Shown in pieces: positions 49,950 to 63,401 of a stretch of DNA of 64,000 nt. Made by a program: the position numbers and the translations under genes. Where the stretch lies: assembly GCA_018398765.1 (NCBI GenBank), contig JAHBMJ010005763.1, positions 1-64,000 of the forward strand, given 5' to 3'. Within the stretch, counting starts at the first letter, position 1. Every line of letters begins with the position of its first letter. The notes beneath the pieces are model-generated. The model saw only the letters and a list, made by a program, of their open reading frames with translations. It made no database searches and was not told where the DNA came from. This stretch comes from Chromera velia (taxonomy: Eukaryota; Sar; Chromeraceae).

Positions 49950-50793
49950 CGTGCGCAGCGGAACGAAGTACAAGGTGGTGAATCTTTTCGGGAAAGATCT
50001 GCTGATGCCTCTGGAGGGTGGGGCAGACGAGTGCGACGAGGAGGAAGAAGAAGATGGAGACTGTGAGGAGCAACGAAGGGTCAGACGAAACACCTACCGC
50101 AATGCCCTTCCTGCACACCACAAAAGATGGATGGAAGACATTGAGATCGGAGGGGTGTCTCAGGAGGATGGTCTCGGGGATGAGTCCATGTCGGATGTGC
50201 AGGCTGAAAGTTGCATGAGTCCTTCTGTGTCAGTGGAAGACGGTGGGTTTTTCGGTCCGGTCAAACGGAGCTCGACTGGTTTGGGGGGGAAGGGGGTTGA
50301 CATGTCACCACAGTCTTCTGTTGGTGGTGCAACCTTCAGTACACGCGCAGCCTCCTCGTATGGGTTTCCCTGTGGGGCTACAGAAGAGACCCCCCCGGGT
50401 AGTCCGGTCTCTGCTCCTCCCCTGTGCCTTCCGATCGACCTTCAGACTCTGCGGTCGCCTGGAGCTGTGGCTCTTCCTTTGAGTCTAAACCTCCAGTGCC
50501 ACCATGGCGGCACTGCTGTATCTCCTCAGCAATGCGGCGGCGGAGAGGGAGAGGGTGCGCCTCGATTTGTTCAGGAAACCCCCCTCTCTCTTTCCCTGTC
50601 GTTGCCTCAGCGCTTCGACGGGTGGGGGGCGGGGGAGTCATTTGAAGAAGCGCCAGCCCCCCGACACTGCAAGTCGGAGGATGGTCCCCTGAGGGGAATG
50701 GGGGGTGTCCGGTACGGGGAGAGAATGTTCGGTGCCCTTCAAAGCGGGTGTATGACCACACGAAACGGGGGGGGGCGTGGCAGAGGGGACTAA
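48925..50793 (+). CDS. Large disordered protein, unknown function
   Basis: Three exons in phase: 48925-49187, 49404-49661 and 49959-50793 (stop TAA), giving 451 residues. The start is the first ATG after an in-frame TAA. Exon 1 is Gly/Pro/Ser-rich. Exon 2 has a basic run LKSALRSPFALRRRNARVAIS, loosely like the KSALR...RVxF sites by which regulators dock on protein phosphatase 1, although the final aromatic residue is absent. GTKYKVVNLFGKDLLMPLEGG spans the start of exon 3 and is the only part that looks folded. An acidic stretch (DECDEEEEEDGDCEE) and a long Ser/Gly/Pro-rich tail follow. No domain is recognised; a regulatory or scaffold role would be a guess. The second intron contains a GT microsatellite that runs up to the acceptor. 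Confidence 0.6.
49912..49945. repeat. (GT)n microsatellite ending close to a splice acceptor
   Basis: About seventeen GT units, then GCGTGCGTGCGCAG, with the inferred exon start at 49959. Confidence 0.9.
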
Positions 50794-53700
50794 CCGAGAG
50801 ATAGATTTCTTCGTGCATGTGCATGAGTGATCTCTGTTTACCTTTTCAGAGGGAGAAAGAAACACAGAAGGGAGAAGGGCAGAGACAGCACACAGCACTG
50901 AGACAAGGAAAAGGGAACAATGAAAAGTGCATGGGAGAGAACGGAGGCTTCTGCGACAGTATGCCTGTCTACTTGTCTCTGTGGTCTCTTGCCGTTGTAA
51001 TTACTGTCTCAGTGCATGCTTGCTTGTTGTGAGCAAGATCTGATCTGATGTGTTGATCTCTCTGACTCTTGGGGGGGTGGAAGTCGATTTCCGATCGGCA
51101 TTTTCATTTTCCCTGCATTCCTTCTGTCGACTTGACTGCCCTGGAAAGAAAGTGGAATGCGTCAAACAGACAGAAGACTGGTTACCTGCATGCTAAAATA
51201 TGCTCTCGTTGACTGCTTGTTTGCTTGCTTGATAGATCGATGCTTGTGAAAGTAAGTACGTGCATAGATGGCCGATCGAGAGTCGTTACATACTCTCTTA
51301 CTCACCCAGATGAAGAAACCAAAAAGTGAAATTTCTTCTCTGGGAACGATGCATGCATGTCTTCCTTCTCATCCCCCCTCTTCATTCATTCAGTCATTCA
51401 TCCATTCATTTTTCGATCGACAGGATTTGGCTCTGTTCAGTCGTATCTTAACTTGCTTCGCTGGAAGGCGGAAGAGACAAAGACACCTTTTTTGTCTGTC
51501 GTTCGTTCGTTCGTTCTTTCTTTCTTTCTTTCTTTTCTTTCCCGCTCCTGTCCCCCTTTTCCTGCTGGGGTATCGATGCGACACGAGGGTCCTGGCAGGC
51601 GCTGCCACAACAGACAGACGAAGAAACGAAATCGGCCCTTGTTAGGTGCTTGCAAGAACTTGATCGGTCTCTTGTAAACTTGAGAGGCTTTGGTCGCGAG
51701 AGGCTTGAGAGGCTTTGACTTATTTCCCCCTGCAGACCTTCCGCCCCGTCCCCGTTGTCTTCTGACCTTGCACCGAAAAATTGGCGCCTCTGATTGCTTC
51801 GTCCTCTAACTCGATCTTTTCAATCCTCCCTCGCTTTGCCCGCGCCCATGCATCCAACTCAACTCGCACGGTAGTCGAGCTCTCCCTCACAGGGGGGCGT
51901 CGGGTTGTTCGTTGGAAAAAACGATGTCACTCTCTAAAGGATGGGTGAGGCGTTGGAGGGAGCACAATGCTTTAAACAACAGGAAGGACCTGCAGGGCTT
52001 TCTGAGAACGCCAGGCGGCACGGTGACGGCCAAAGGCATGAATGAACCGATTACACGAAGAAATTAATGCAATCGATCGACAGACGAGTACTTTCTTCCC
52101 CATCCCCTTCCCTTTTTCTTTCTCTGCTTCTCCTTAACTGTCGTTGCGGGCCCCCGCTCGATCTTTCGTTCTTTTTGCCTTGCAAGCAGTCATGCTGCCA
52201 TCCAAATGCCTCACATGCATGGTCACTCAACTAGTACCTCCTCTCCTGCACCTAGATTCTCTTCTCTTCTTTCGTGAATATTGATTGTCCGTTCGTCGGG
52301 TGGGTAAGGCGAACGGACATGCAGCCAGGCCGGACAGCTCCTCTCGTTTCCCTACCGCAAGCAACGACGATCAAAAGATCAAACAGAAAAGGAGGGTTGA
52401 ACAGAAAGATCAACAACCCAGAAAGAAGAACAGCGAAGCGACGAGAGAGAGAGAGAAAGAAAACATGAGATGCATGACGAAAGGAAGAAAACTGGTCTTT
52501 TTCTCACGTAGAAAACTGGTCCCCCAACAATAAATCGAGACAAGAGTCCAAATCAATCCATGCATCAGTCAGTGCCTTCAGTTTCTCGATCTGCTTCTTT
52601 CACGGGGATGGTGAGGGAAAACAGTGCAGTTTCGTGAGCTGAAGAGAGAAAGGCGGTCTCTGATACACATGCGGAAGAATTCAGAGGAAAACGCGATTAA
52701 TCGAGCGACGTCGACGCCTAGTCGCAACATCGTTTTCGTTCTGACCAGCAGAAGAAGCGTTGCGTCAGACGTCCCCCGTCTCCTTCTCTCTTTCGAATTG
52801 TGGCGCGCACACCCATGCACACACACAAGCAGAAACATACGCCTGCATGAAAATGGATCGAAAGATTAGACTGTGGAATCGCACCACCGGGCCAAAAGGC
52901 TCGAGGAAATGCTTTTCTTCTTTGCAAGTTCTTCGATCTTTTTCGATATGCGTGCAATCAGATTCGCTCGGGAACAGACAAGACAGCCAGCCTTCTTCGT
53001 TAAGAGATGGATCCTTCCGTCTTTCCCTCCGCCCTTCCCTCCTTCGTATGCATATGGGTGAAGTAGCATCAATCTTAAGTCGTCTGCCTGAATGCACACG
53101 CAGACCTTCACGAGCCTTTCCGAGGTTCGATCTCGCACTCCACTACTGTGTGGAGCATGCAGAAGCCCGTCTCGGAATCTGAAGAGAAAAGAAAAGAACC
53201 TGCAAGTCATGCATCAGGGGGCAGGACTGCTGCAGGCTCGTGGCAGCCAGCTGGGGGGCAGCGAAAGGAGGAATTTTTGTGAAATTCTTTCGATCGCTGT
53301 TCTGCCACTGCTTGTGAGGAGTCCCTGTTGCCTTGATGAGAAGAAAAGAGAAGAGTCTTGGAGATGGGTTTCCAGGGCCTAGTTGTGTTCTGCGTGCGCT
53401 TTTGGCCTTTTGTTTTCTCGTTCTTCTGCCTCCACCTTCTCTCTCTCTCTGTACTTATTCATGGATGTCTTTCCTGTCCATCATTCCCCCCCCCCTTTCT
53501 GATCCTGGCTCTCCCTCTGTAGCTGTCTGTTGTCTGCCGTTACTTGTACCTACGTCTGCCTGCCTGTCTATCTGCTCAATCGATCGTCTGTCTACCGCCT
53601 CATCGGACTCATGCACGAGATGAGAGCGAGAGAGAGCGAGATGGAAATATACAGACAGACAGAAAGCAAAACGGTACATGCAGCATTAATTCATTTACGT

Positions 53701-56200
53701 GACGCCCGGAAGGCAGATTGAGGCTTTGTTTTTTCTTTTGATTCTTTCATTCCACTTGATTCTTTAATTCTCATCATGCATGCCGGAGGGAAGTCAGGGG
53801 AGGGAAGAGCCTGGAAAAGACACAGTCAATCGAGTAGAGGCGCGGTATGAACTTGCCTGTTGAGGTAGAGAAACAGTTGAGAAGTCAACTGGTGCAGCAG
53901 GCAGAACACAACAACTGGCGACAGGCTTCATCAGCAACTGCTGAAAAGAGAAAGCGTCGCTTCATTTCACACTCAGGGAAGAGATTCTGTATGCGTTTGA
54001 CATGCAAGAGCAACACCTCGCTCGTACACACAACAGGAAGAGAGAGCGAAGGTTGAGACCATGCAGAAAGACTATTTCTTTCTTCCTTTCCTTCCTTCCT
54101 TTTTCCCTCTTCCATCGATTAATCACGCTCCCCCAGCCACCTGATCGATTTTGTTTTTCTTTGCTTTGCGGTGTTTGCATGTGCCAGGAAGAGCTCTCAA
54201 GAATCCCTTTAGCAGGATGGAAGAGAGAGAGAGAGCTCTGACTGTCTATCAAGGAGTCAAAGACCTATTGAGCTTTCGCAATTAAGGGTGACTCAACTCA
54301 TGAAGAACGTGTTGAAAGTACTTTTCCTTCTTTCTTTTCTGTTTTTCTTTTCTTTTGTATTTGATACCCCCAGTCTTGCACTGCGTTGTTCTCTTGCTAT
54401 GTATTCATCATGTTCACTCATCGATCGGATTGAGTACAGAAAAGCGCACGTCTGCGTTCCCTTTTTGTGCTGTGAAGAAAAGCGAAAGTGCCGCTCCGAA
54501 GTGCAGTGGACGTTTACTGACTCACTTAAGCGACACTTTCTCTCACTGGCTTCCTGTATGACTGCGTTTGATGTTTCTCTCCTCTTTGCTCCTATCTGTT
54601 TTCACTTTTTCTTTTCAAAAATTGGGGGGGCAAGGTGAATCGGAACGGCTCAGTGGTAGCCTTTTGCTTTTCTTTTGCGTTGTGAGTCGTCTTAGCCCAC
54701 CAGCGTTTTTCTTTTCTCTCTTTTGTTTCAGTTTTGAATTGTGTACATGGAGTGGCCGGCCTCTCATCGTCTTTAGGAAGAGCGGGCTCCCTCCTCCCCT
54801 AGCTTCCACACCATCGAATGTACGAGTCAGACTGTCAGCGTTCCTTTCTCACCTTTGCTAGTCCGGTCAAACACATTCAGTCAACTTGCGTGCCAAGCTC
54901 TGCGTGCTTGGGGCGGCACCCGTGACTGCGGTGCATTCAGCGGGCCGGATGTGTGGGCGCTGCGTGTAAGTGAGGGTGCTTGAATGAATGAAGTGCATGT
55001 GCAGTTCCTCCCGGGTCCACCAAGCATCCTTTTGCTTTGTTATTGCATGATGACTGTCACGTGAGCATACAGTGAGTCTGTGTGCAGAGAAACCCTTTTC
55101 CCGCTCCGAGGCTCACCAAAAAATCAATTGCTTTCTTTCTTTCTTTCGGTCACACACTTTTGGTGTCCCTTGAGGGTCTAGACCGTGTTGTACCGATAAG
55201 CTCGGTCTGTCCTGCATGTGTGCATCGGCAGACAGATCGACAACACACTGAGACTTTTTTTGTATGCGCCTTTGTTCCATGCAAACTGCACCAGAACAGC
55301 TTATGCTTTCCGATATGACGCGATGCCTGTAAGACAACTGTGCAAGAAAAGGAAAGGCATCTGACAGGCATACATGCATAAGTGATTGGGTTTTGCTTGA
55401 TTCACATCGATGCATGAGAGTCGTACGCGGAATACAAGATCTGCACAGAGTGCGCATCCATATGCGTGTCTTCTACTCTTCAGATGTTGCTCGACCGGCA
55501 GTGCATGTGTGGCATGTATGCTGCACCATATGGTGTGGCGGTACAAAGTCTGCATGCCATCGTACAACGACCATCGGAAAAATGAAAAGTGTATATTAAA
55601 AGTTAGCTAGACAACTACTTATACACGTTTACATAAAGCCCTTGCAACAATTTCTTTTCCCTTTGATTCTTAGTAGTTGTAACAAACATTTTATAAAACT
55701 TTGTTTTGTAATTGTTTAGGACTGAATCATATTTTATTTCATTTTAGTTAGAACTTTAAAGAATACTTCTTATAATTACCGTGTAAAACTTACTAGTGAA
55801 TTTCTAAATGAATTTATTAAAGTGAATTTACTAGAATTTACTAGAATTTACATAAATTACCCCCATGGTAGTTTCGACTTCTTGATGCATGGAAGGCTGC
55901 AGAACTTGGACATAGACTTGGTACATTAATACAGGAAAAAAACATAGACTTGGTGTTCAGGCGGCCGAAAACCGCAGAAAAAAAAACATAGACTTGATGA
56001 AAGGCGGCTAGAGAGAGGAATAAGAAAGAATCGAACGATGTGAATCATGAGGACTGCGTGTGGCTTGCAGGACAGGGCTTCAACGGAGGGCCTACTGTCA
56101 GATAGTAAATGAAGCATTGTCGAGTTTAGGCACTGGCTAAAGAAGGAAAAAAAGAAAAAAAAATAAGCGATTTGAAGAGATCTTTTTTTTTTTTCTTTTT
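50794..56200. other. Gene-poor region
   Basis: No gene with family support or consistent splicing was found. It holds TTCG/TTTC repeats at 51505-51540, TGCATGCATG near 51350 and many scattered CATGCA words. A 116-codon frame at 54288-54638 (plus) begins with a leader-like hydrophobic stretch after MKNVLKVLF and is Cys-rich, but it lies in T-rich DNA and may be chance. AT-rich sequence fills 55600-55870. Two copies of ACATAGACTTGGTG-like sequence flank a short GC segment at 55940-56000. Confidence 0.4.
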
Positions 56201-56249
56201 TTTTTTACTTTTAAACCCTGAACAACACTTAGCAACAGTTGTGTAACCG

Positions 56250-57258
56250 TAATCTTCCAGAAGCATGCTGCTCCTGTTTTTTGCTTGTCGATGCGTACTT
56301 CTTTTGTCTCTTTCCGTTTGGTAAGGGGCACATGCCGAGCGAATTGATTTTTAAAGCGCGTAAGTCCCCATCTAGATCCTTAAATGCTGCGCGCGCCACC
56401 ACTGGTCGGCTCGCCTCATGCATAATATTCATCTTTCTATGCGCTTCTCTCTCTTTTTGACCGATCCCGGCTTGCTTCTCCTGTCAGTGATTGCACGTTG
56501 AGTGACGTACGCTGAGTCCCGACTGTTTATGCAAGTGATTGCCATCTCTGGAACTCTTTCACTTCTCGTGGCCCCGAAAAGCGAAGTGGGGGGCATTTAG
56601 AAAACAGAAATACCCCAGCCCACGTGCACGCTGTTTTTTAGCAAAAACCTGGCCCCGAAAGGCTGAATATGCGCTAAATATGCGTACGTTAGGTGGACTT
56701 CAGACCCGATTACCCGATTTTCACCAAAAAAAGGCCCTGGAAAGATCCCACCCCAAATGGTCCAGAAAAACGTGCATGAACCCGCGTTCAAGTTGTCATG
56801 CATGCATGCGTCAGTGGCCCCGGAAAGCAACAGGCTACATCCCCGGGCTTTTTTCCTGGGGGAGGGGGGGTTCTGCGGCTTTTCCCGCANGGGGGGGGGG
56901 GTCGGCGCAACTACCCGATCGGCTGGCCTGCGTGCGTCAATCGTGAAGTTCGCATTTTTCTTGCTTTCTAGGGCCGTTTGCAAGCTTGCTTACATCAGAT
57001 TTGGAGCTTTCCGGGGTTCCTGCATGCAGGGACTCCATCAAGCGTCTCCTCTTGTATGTATTTTGACTTATAAAATTTTTTATTGTTTCATCTCGATCGA
57101 TTGCTAGAATTGAACGTTTTTCCTCTCGGAGTGGCTCTCTGCTTGCCACTCTGTAACAACTTTCTCTGGAATAAAGACCTACGGATCGATTTCTTCGTGA
57201 GTCTTTATTTCTATCTTCGTGTGTAGCTAGATATTCGTTCTTATAGTCTAGCACACAT
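56250..57258 (+). repeat. Left (5') LTR of the Copia element, with internal insertion
   Basis: Matches 63402-63981 on both sides of an extra block at about 56571-56968. The block contains three GGCCCCGAAAAG-like units and one ambiguous base (56890). Confidence 0.85.
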
Positions 57259-57370
57259 CTCGTGGTGCCGGCTCCCGCTTTCTTCCTCTGATTTTTTGAG
57301 AAAACGTTCTTTCTTTTCCCGGGTCGAACGGCTTTCTTCTTGTCCGTTTGTCTTTTCATTAGCTTCTGCA

Positions 57371-59860
57371 ATGGAGCAAACTCCCGTGATTGAACGATCT
57401 CTATCCGGTCCTCACGCACCTGGCTTTAAGCTCGCTTCTGCTTTGTCTCCTCCTGATACAGCAGATCACGCTCTGCCAGCGGTTGGAGTCAAAGAGCACA
57501 TTGAAGTGTCTCCACCTGATGTCTCTGGTGCCTTTGGTTAGGCTCGGCAGGGTGATCCACCTCCTCCTGTGCCTCCGGTGTCCGACCCTCCATACTCGGT
57601 GGCTGAGGCATCCTCAGGTGATGGTCCCCCTGCACCTCTTCCCGCTCCTCCGTACCCCCACTCGGCTCTGCCGACGGGGCACCAGGCCGCCTACTACCCC
57701 ATTGGAACTCCTGGTTCAGGTTTTCCTGAATTTGCTCCTCCACAAGTAACTCCTGTCCCTCCTACCTCAGGCTTCTTCCCTTCTACAGGCCTGTACGCGA
57801 CTCTTGTGCCGCAGTCCGTATACCATTATTGGCCTCTCTGGCAGAACGTTCCATCTCTCTCTCCTCCTGTACCGCCTGTGCAGTAGCAGCCACCCTGGCA
57901 GCCTTTCCCTGTTCCTTCCCCTGGTCACTCTGTTCAAGTTGTGACCCGCTGGAGTGAGTTGGCGAAAAAGGCGATTGACCAGTTAGCAATTTTTTTGGGC
58001 ACCCCCCAGAAAGATGTGGAACTGTGGAAAGAGAGCTTCCACGAGGTGGTGGATGAAGTCCGCTTATTGGATGGTCCCCATGCACTCGGTCTCCAAGACT
58101 TATCTGGTATTATCCGTCAGAAGGTCTCTTCAGGGGTGCGAGAGGTCCTCCGTTCTCGCACTGTGCAGGCCAACCAGATCTACGACCCTTCGTGGCTGCT
58201 TGATACCCTTGACAGCCTCTACTTCGGTCCATACAAGTCCCATGTCCGGAAACACTGGCGTGCCGTCAAGGCACTTTGTCCTCTCGCCAGTGAGTCTGTC
58301 GACACCTACTTTGCCCCAGCAGCAAAAGTCTTTGGCCGTCTCCGTCGACTCGTTCCAGCGATGGCGTTTGGGTCTGAGCCCTTTGTCCCCTTCGAGTACA
58401 GCATCCTCCTGGAATCACTTCCCGCTGAAGGAGGCGCTCATCGGTACGTCCTCGCATACCTGCAGGATTACACCCCCATGGGCCTTTGTGACTATCTGCG
58501 CCGCTACGAACAACAGCTCGGAACGCTGACTCCCTCTGCCACGATCTGGTTCTCGAGTGCTCCTCCCTCTAGGTCATCTTTTACTTCCAAGCCCAACCAC
58601 CCTAAGTGCATCTACTGCAGGGTCGCTCACCCATGGAGGAAGTATGTGAAGTGCATCGCTTGCGGTGCCTCACCTCATGCTGATCGCTCTACTTACCCAG
58701 CGATCGCTCACATTTGCGGTTGTGGTAAGCAGGGGCACCTTGATGCCATGTGTCCCTTCAAGCTCCGTGCCTCTAAGAAGGCCGCCAACATTCACTGCGC
58801 GACCGTCTCTTTTGCCTCTGCTGCCGTTATCTCCTCCGATTTGGTCCACGGCCCTCATTTCGGTAAGGACGACGGGGCAACTGTCGAAGCCATCGGTGAG
58901 CTCTACCTCGAAAAGGTCTCCACCTCCATCACTTACACCGTGAAGGTACTCGACACCCCAGTCCCTGTGCGGACTGCTGGTTGCAACGATTCCTCTGAGG
59001 CTTCCAGGGCTGTCGTCTACACCACCCACTCTGTCACGCTCGATGACGTTATCTTCGGTGACCGCCTTGAGTCCATTACCTTCCTCATCCTTCCACAGTC
59101 TTCGATCCCTTTCCTCTTCTCGAAAGCCTTTGCCCAGCGGCTCTCTGTGAAGATGGATTACAAAGATAATGTTATGGTGATCCCATCGCCCTCTGGGCCT
59201 GATGTCACCTTGATATGGATCGACCTCGGGGAGTATTATGGCCTCCCTCTTGTCCAAGATGACGATTCCTCACCTTCGTTGGTGGGCTCAGATGAGTTCA
59301 ACGACGAGCGTTCCCCCCTGGAAGATGATCTCAATAAGTCGAAGGACGAGATCGATAACTCTGCCCCCTTCTGTCCTCTTCCTTTTACCATGTGCACGAT
59401 CACCTCTCCCAGTGGTACCACCACCCCTGCTCTACACTCGCCTCCAGAGGGCATTGCGGGTGTCGGGGTTCCTGTGTCTACGGGAGAGACACCTAAGGGA
59501 GTGCATGTTTGTGTGTCTGGAGGAGAGACACCTGAGGGCGTATGCATGTCTGTGTCTTCGGAGGAGGCGTCTATCCCCTCTGAAGAGGGAGTTGAGGGAT
59601 TGAAGGAGCCAGCGCGTCCAGGCGAGCTCACAGGCGGGACGTCCACTACAGCGCAGGATTCTGTGAAAGCAACCACTGGCGGTGATGTCCCTTCTCTTTC
59701 TGTTTCTTTTTCTGACGACCGCGATTCTTCCCCCTCTGAATCTCTCTCTGTCGATAAATCTGAACCTTCTCTCTCTGAGTTCGAGTTTTTTCAACTCAAG
59801 TTTACGATTCAACTCAAACAGACAGGCACAGTCAAGATTTTTGCTGCTTCTGATTTTTAG
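57371..59860 (+). mobile_element. Gag region of the Copia element
   Basis: A Pro-rich start (57371-57885) is followed by a helical capsid-like part (KKAIDQLAIFLGTPQKD) and Cys/His clusters (CIYCRVAHPWRKYVKCIACG, CGCGKQGHLDAMC) resembling zinc knuckles. The last third is Ser/Glu-rich. Protease would be expected in the later part but I cannot place it firmly. Confidence 0.75.
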
Positions 59861-59999
59861 GATTTGGTTCGTGGGGTTTATTGCGAGTGTGCGTATGCAG
59901 GTGTGAAGGAAGTGATGGCTCAACTCCTCTTTCATTTCTCTTTCAAACTCCCGCTCATTACCATTCGAGCGTGTGTTGCTCGTGTTCTCTCTTCTTATC

Positions 60000-60900
60000 C
60001 TGAGTGTCCGCAGGTGAAGGGCCTGGTTGGTTTCTCCATCCCTGGTGTCTCCTTCACCAAGGGGGCATACGTGGGGGCGAGGCTGCACCTCGACAGCCTG
60101 TATTTGGGGGCATCTGACTGCGGTCCGACTCATCAACTCACGGTGCTGGAGGATTTCCTCCCTTATGGCCTTGCCCCTCGCTTTGCTACTCACTCCAACA
60201 GCCACAAGACTGTCGCTTTCCTTGAAAACGTATGGTTCCTTCGTTTTGGGGTCCCAGAGGAGATCCAATGCGACCAGGGGTCTGAGTTTGCATGCAAACG
60301 CCCCCCTCATTGAGCTCTCCAAGCGTCGAGGCTTCCGTCTCTCATTCACGTCCTCCGGCTATAAGGACGGCAACTCCTTATCCGAACGATGGCAGAGAGA
60401 GGTGCTTGCCTCTGTCCGCTCTCTCCTCCTCGAGCGTCAGCTCCCTGGCAGCTCATGGCCTGAGATCCACGATGAGGCGATTCGACGTTTGAACAACCGA
60501 ATGTCAGTGCAAAGGGGGGGTTCTCGTCACACAGCCACTGCCCTCCCTGGTTTGCTATCTTGTGTTCACCGTTCTTTCCCCTCTGCCCGCCCTCCCCGCC
60601 CGTTTGCTTTACGGACTTATTGTGTGGGAGATATTGTTGTGTACAACTGGGGCGCCTCTGGAGGGGGGGGTCGATCAGGTCAAGGTCACAAGTGTGGCCC
60701 CGTTTGGGCCCCCTATCGCGTTGTCTCCGTTGAGAACGAACACTTCTACGAAAGCGTAGCCACCGATGAGTCCCTCCGCCCCCAATGGACCACCGCATCG
60801 CCTCACCAGCTCTGTCCAGCCGTCCGCCCTGTCCCATCTGGCATCATGCGCACACAACCCAATCCCCAAGGTGCTACTCTGGCCGAACATGCAGGGTAGA
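60000..60900 (+). mobile_element. Integrase region of the Copia element
   Basis: HSNSHKTVAFLENVWFLRFGVPEEIQ followed by CDQGSEF, and later the NSLSERWQREV stretch, fit the D,D,E core of a retroviral-type integrase. Confidence 0.8.
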
Positions 60901-61599
60901 GAGATTCCGCCTCGCTTCCTTCCTCTGCTGATGCTGCTCTGACTCTTCTTCAGGAACAGGAGGCAGCAGCCTTTGTCCCCCTCTTTGGTCCCGACCCAAT
61001 GACTGAGTCCCCCCCCGATACCGTGACGACCCCTGCCCCTTTGCTTCCTGCTGACTTGCCTGTTGTCCATGCAACGGACCCGTTTCTGTCCTTGCAGCCC
61101 ACTCAGCAGCCGATCCCCGAGTCTGCCCCGCCGGTAACTCCCCCTCTTGCCTCTCTTTTCTCCGTCACGCCTGCTCTGCTGCAGCTAGGCACGATGGTGA
61201 TTGGTCATTCCCCCAAGCATTCACTCCTGTGGGTAGAAGAAATCCTTGGTGTCCTGCCGAGTGATGGAGCAGCAGAGGGTGATGTCTGGTATGAGGTCCA
61301 TGTGTGGGGTTCCCACCAGCGATGTACTCTGTCCCACAGGCAGTGGGCACCGGGCTACTATTCCTCGGGAGGGCGGTATGTCTTGTACGATAAGCGCGCT
61401 TCCAAGCATGTGGTAGAGATTGTTGAACTGTCGCACGGTCAGATCGCGGCAGCAGGCTTCGAGATGGAGCGTTCGCGGGGCAATCGCGGGTCTCGTATTC
61501 CCCCTTCTCTCTGCTCTCATTTTATTTTTAGCTCGGATGGGTGTCATTTCTATAAGTAACCAGGTGCTCGTTTGTCTGACCCTTCTGTCGTATCTGCTG

Positions 61600-63340
61600 T
61601 CGCTTTTCTTGCTTCTATTGATCTATGGGTGTGTGCTGCAACCACGCAGCGACCAGTGAGTTTAAAACATCTGTGTCCTGCTTCCCGTCAGCTTGTCTGT
61701 TTCGCAGACCAGAAGGAGGATCAAGGATGGATCGATCGGGAGGTCTATATTAGGACTCCGATCTCTGAGGTCTCGAGGAACGTTCCTCACATCCCTCTCC
61801 TCCGTGTGTGGACCGAGAAGCTTCAGGACGACGGCACACGCAAGTTCAAGACGCATACCGTCATCAACGGCAAGCAGGTCCCTCGGGAAGGTTTGAGCGT
61901 CGCCACCCGACTCTGCCCCCCCGAAGCTGTGCGCATTGTCCTGCAAATTGCGTTGGACGCTTGCAAGCGTCGAGGCGTTGACCTTTCCTTTCAGAAGGCC
62001 GATGTCGTGCAGGCGTACCTACAAGCCCCGTTGCCTCCTAATCGCCCCCCCCTCACTGCCATCCCCCCTTCCGACCACCCAGACTATGGGCAGTTTCTCT
62101 GGGTCCTCCGCAAGGCCGTCTATGGCTTGCCCGACGCAGGCAAGGTCTTCGAGGATTTTCTTACCTCCATCCTCTGCTCTCTTGGATGGGAGCCAACGCT
62201 CTTTCCGGGTGTGCCAATAGTAAGCTTCGTGCTCTTCTGGCTACCTACTGTGACAACATGCTCATTTTGGGCATCGGGGAGGATACGGCAGCTACCATCG
62301 ACCCCCTCAAGGACATCGTAACGTGCGGCGATTACACCGATCTCTCGGATAGTCGTTTTGTTAGTGTACAGTTCAATATCTCCACCACCGGCATGTTCTG
62401 CCACCAACATAACTACGTCGCCTCCTTTGTCCTCCCTTCTGATATGGCCAGCTCTGACCGACGTGTAGATAAGCCTCTCCCTATTGGGTCTACGCATGAG
62501 GACGACACCTCTCCTCTGCTATCTGCCGTAGGTGTGAACGTCTTCCGAACCCTGCTCGGGCAGGTAGGCTAAGTGGCGAGCTGCACACGGCCAGATGTCG
62601 CTCTTGTGCACTTGTAGCTATCACGTTTTCTGGCATCCCCGACCGAGAGGGCTCTTCGTCTTCTCCTTTAAACGGTGCGCTACCTCTGTTCGCACCCATC
62701 TCTTGGGATCCATGTCCGTCTTTCCTCCGACCCGACCAAGCTGACTACCATCGAGCACGGGGACTCGTCGTTTGGCAAAGCCGCCTCCCCACATCCTCAG
62801 ACGGGCTGGGTTGTTTTTATCAACAACTCTCTTCTCATTTGGAAAAGCAGAAGGCAGTCCCGCGTAGTAAGATCAACTACAAGAGCAGAGGTGCTCGCCC
62901 TGGAGGAAAGCATCGACGCCGCGCTGCATTTTGCAAACTGCACCGCCCTCTTCTACTCCAACATCCATGTTGGAATTGGCTGCGATGCAGCGAACGTTTT
63001 ATCTCTGCTGTTGTCTGGCACCTCTTCTTCTGCCCAGTGTGCCCTCCTCCCCATTATCTGGGAGATGCAGGATAAGGCTTGTATCGTTCCCCTCCAGGCC
63101 GCCACTGACTTGGTCGAGCAATATAGGATTAGCATCTTCAAGATCCCCACCGAATCCAACCTCTCTGACCTCCTCACAAAAGTGCTCGACCTTGGCGCTC
63201 TGACTCGTCTCATAAGTCCTTCTCCCTCTCTTTCTCCGGTGTTTGGGAGCGAGATTATGTCTTCTCTTCCTCCTCTTACTCTGCATGACCGCCCGACGAT
63301 GGAGAAGGAAAGAAGGGGGGATGGGGAGGAGCTGACCGCA
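61600..63340 (+). mobile_element. Reverse transcriptase and RNase H region of the Copia element
   Basis: ALDACKRRGVDLSFQKADVVQAYLQAPL and LRKAVYGLPDAGKVF are standard Copia reverse transcriptase motifs. SRVVRSTTRAEVLALEESI at about 62855-62915 belongs to the RNase H domain that closes Copia Pol. Confidence 0.85.
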
Positions 63341-63401
63341 TGAGAGCGTTTTGTTTGTTTCCCGGTTTTATCAGCTACCGCTGTAGAAAGAAGAAGCCAC
63401 G

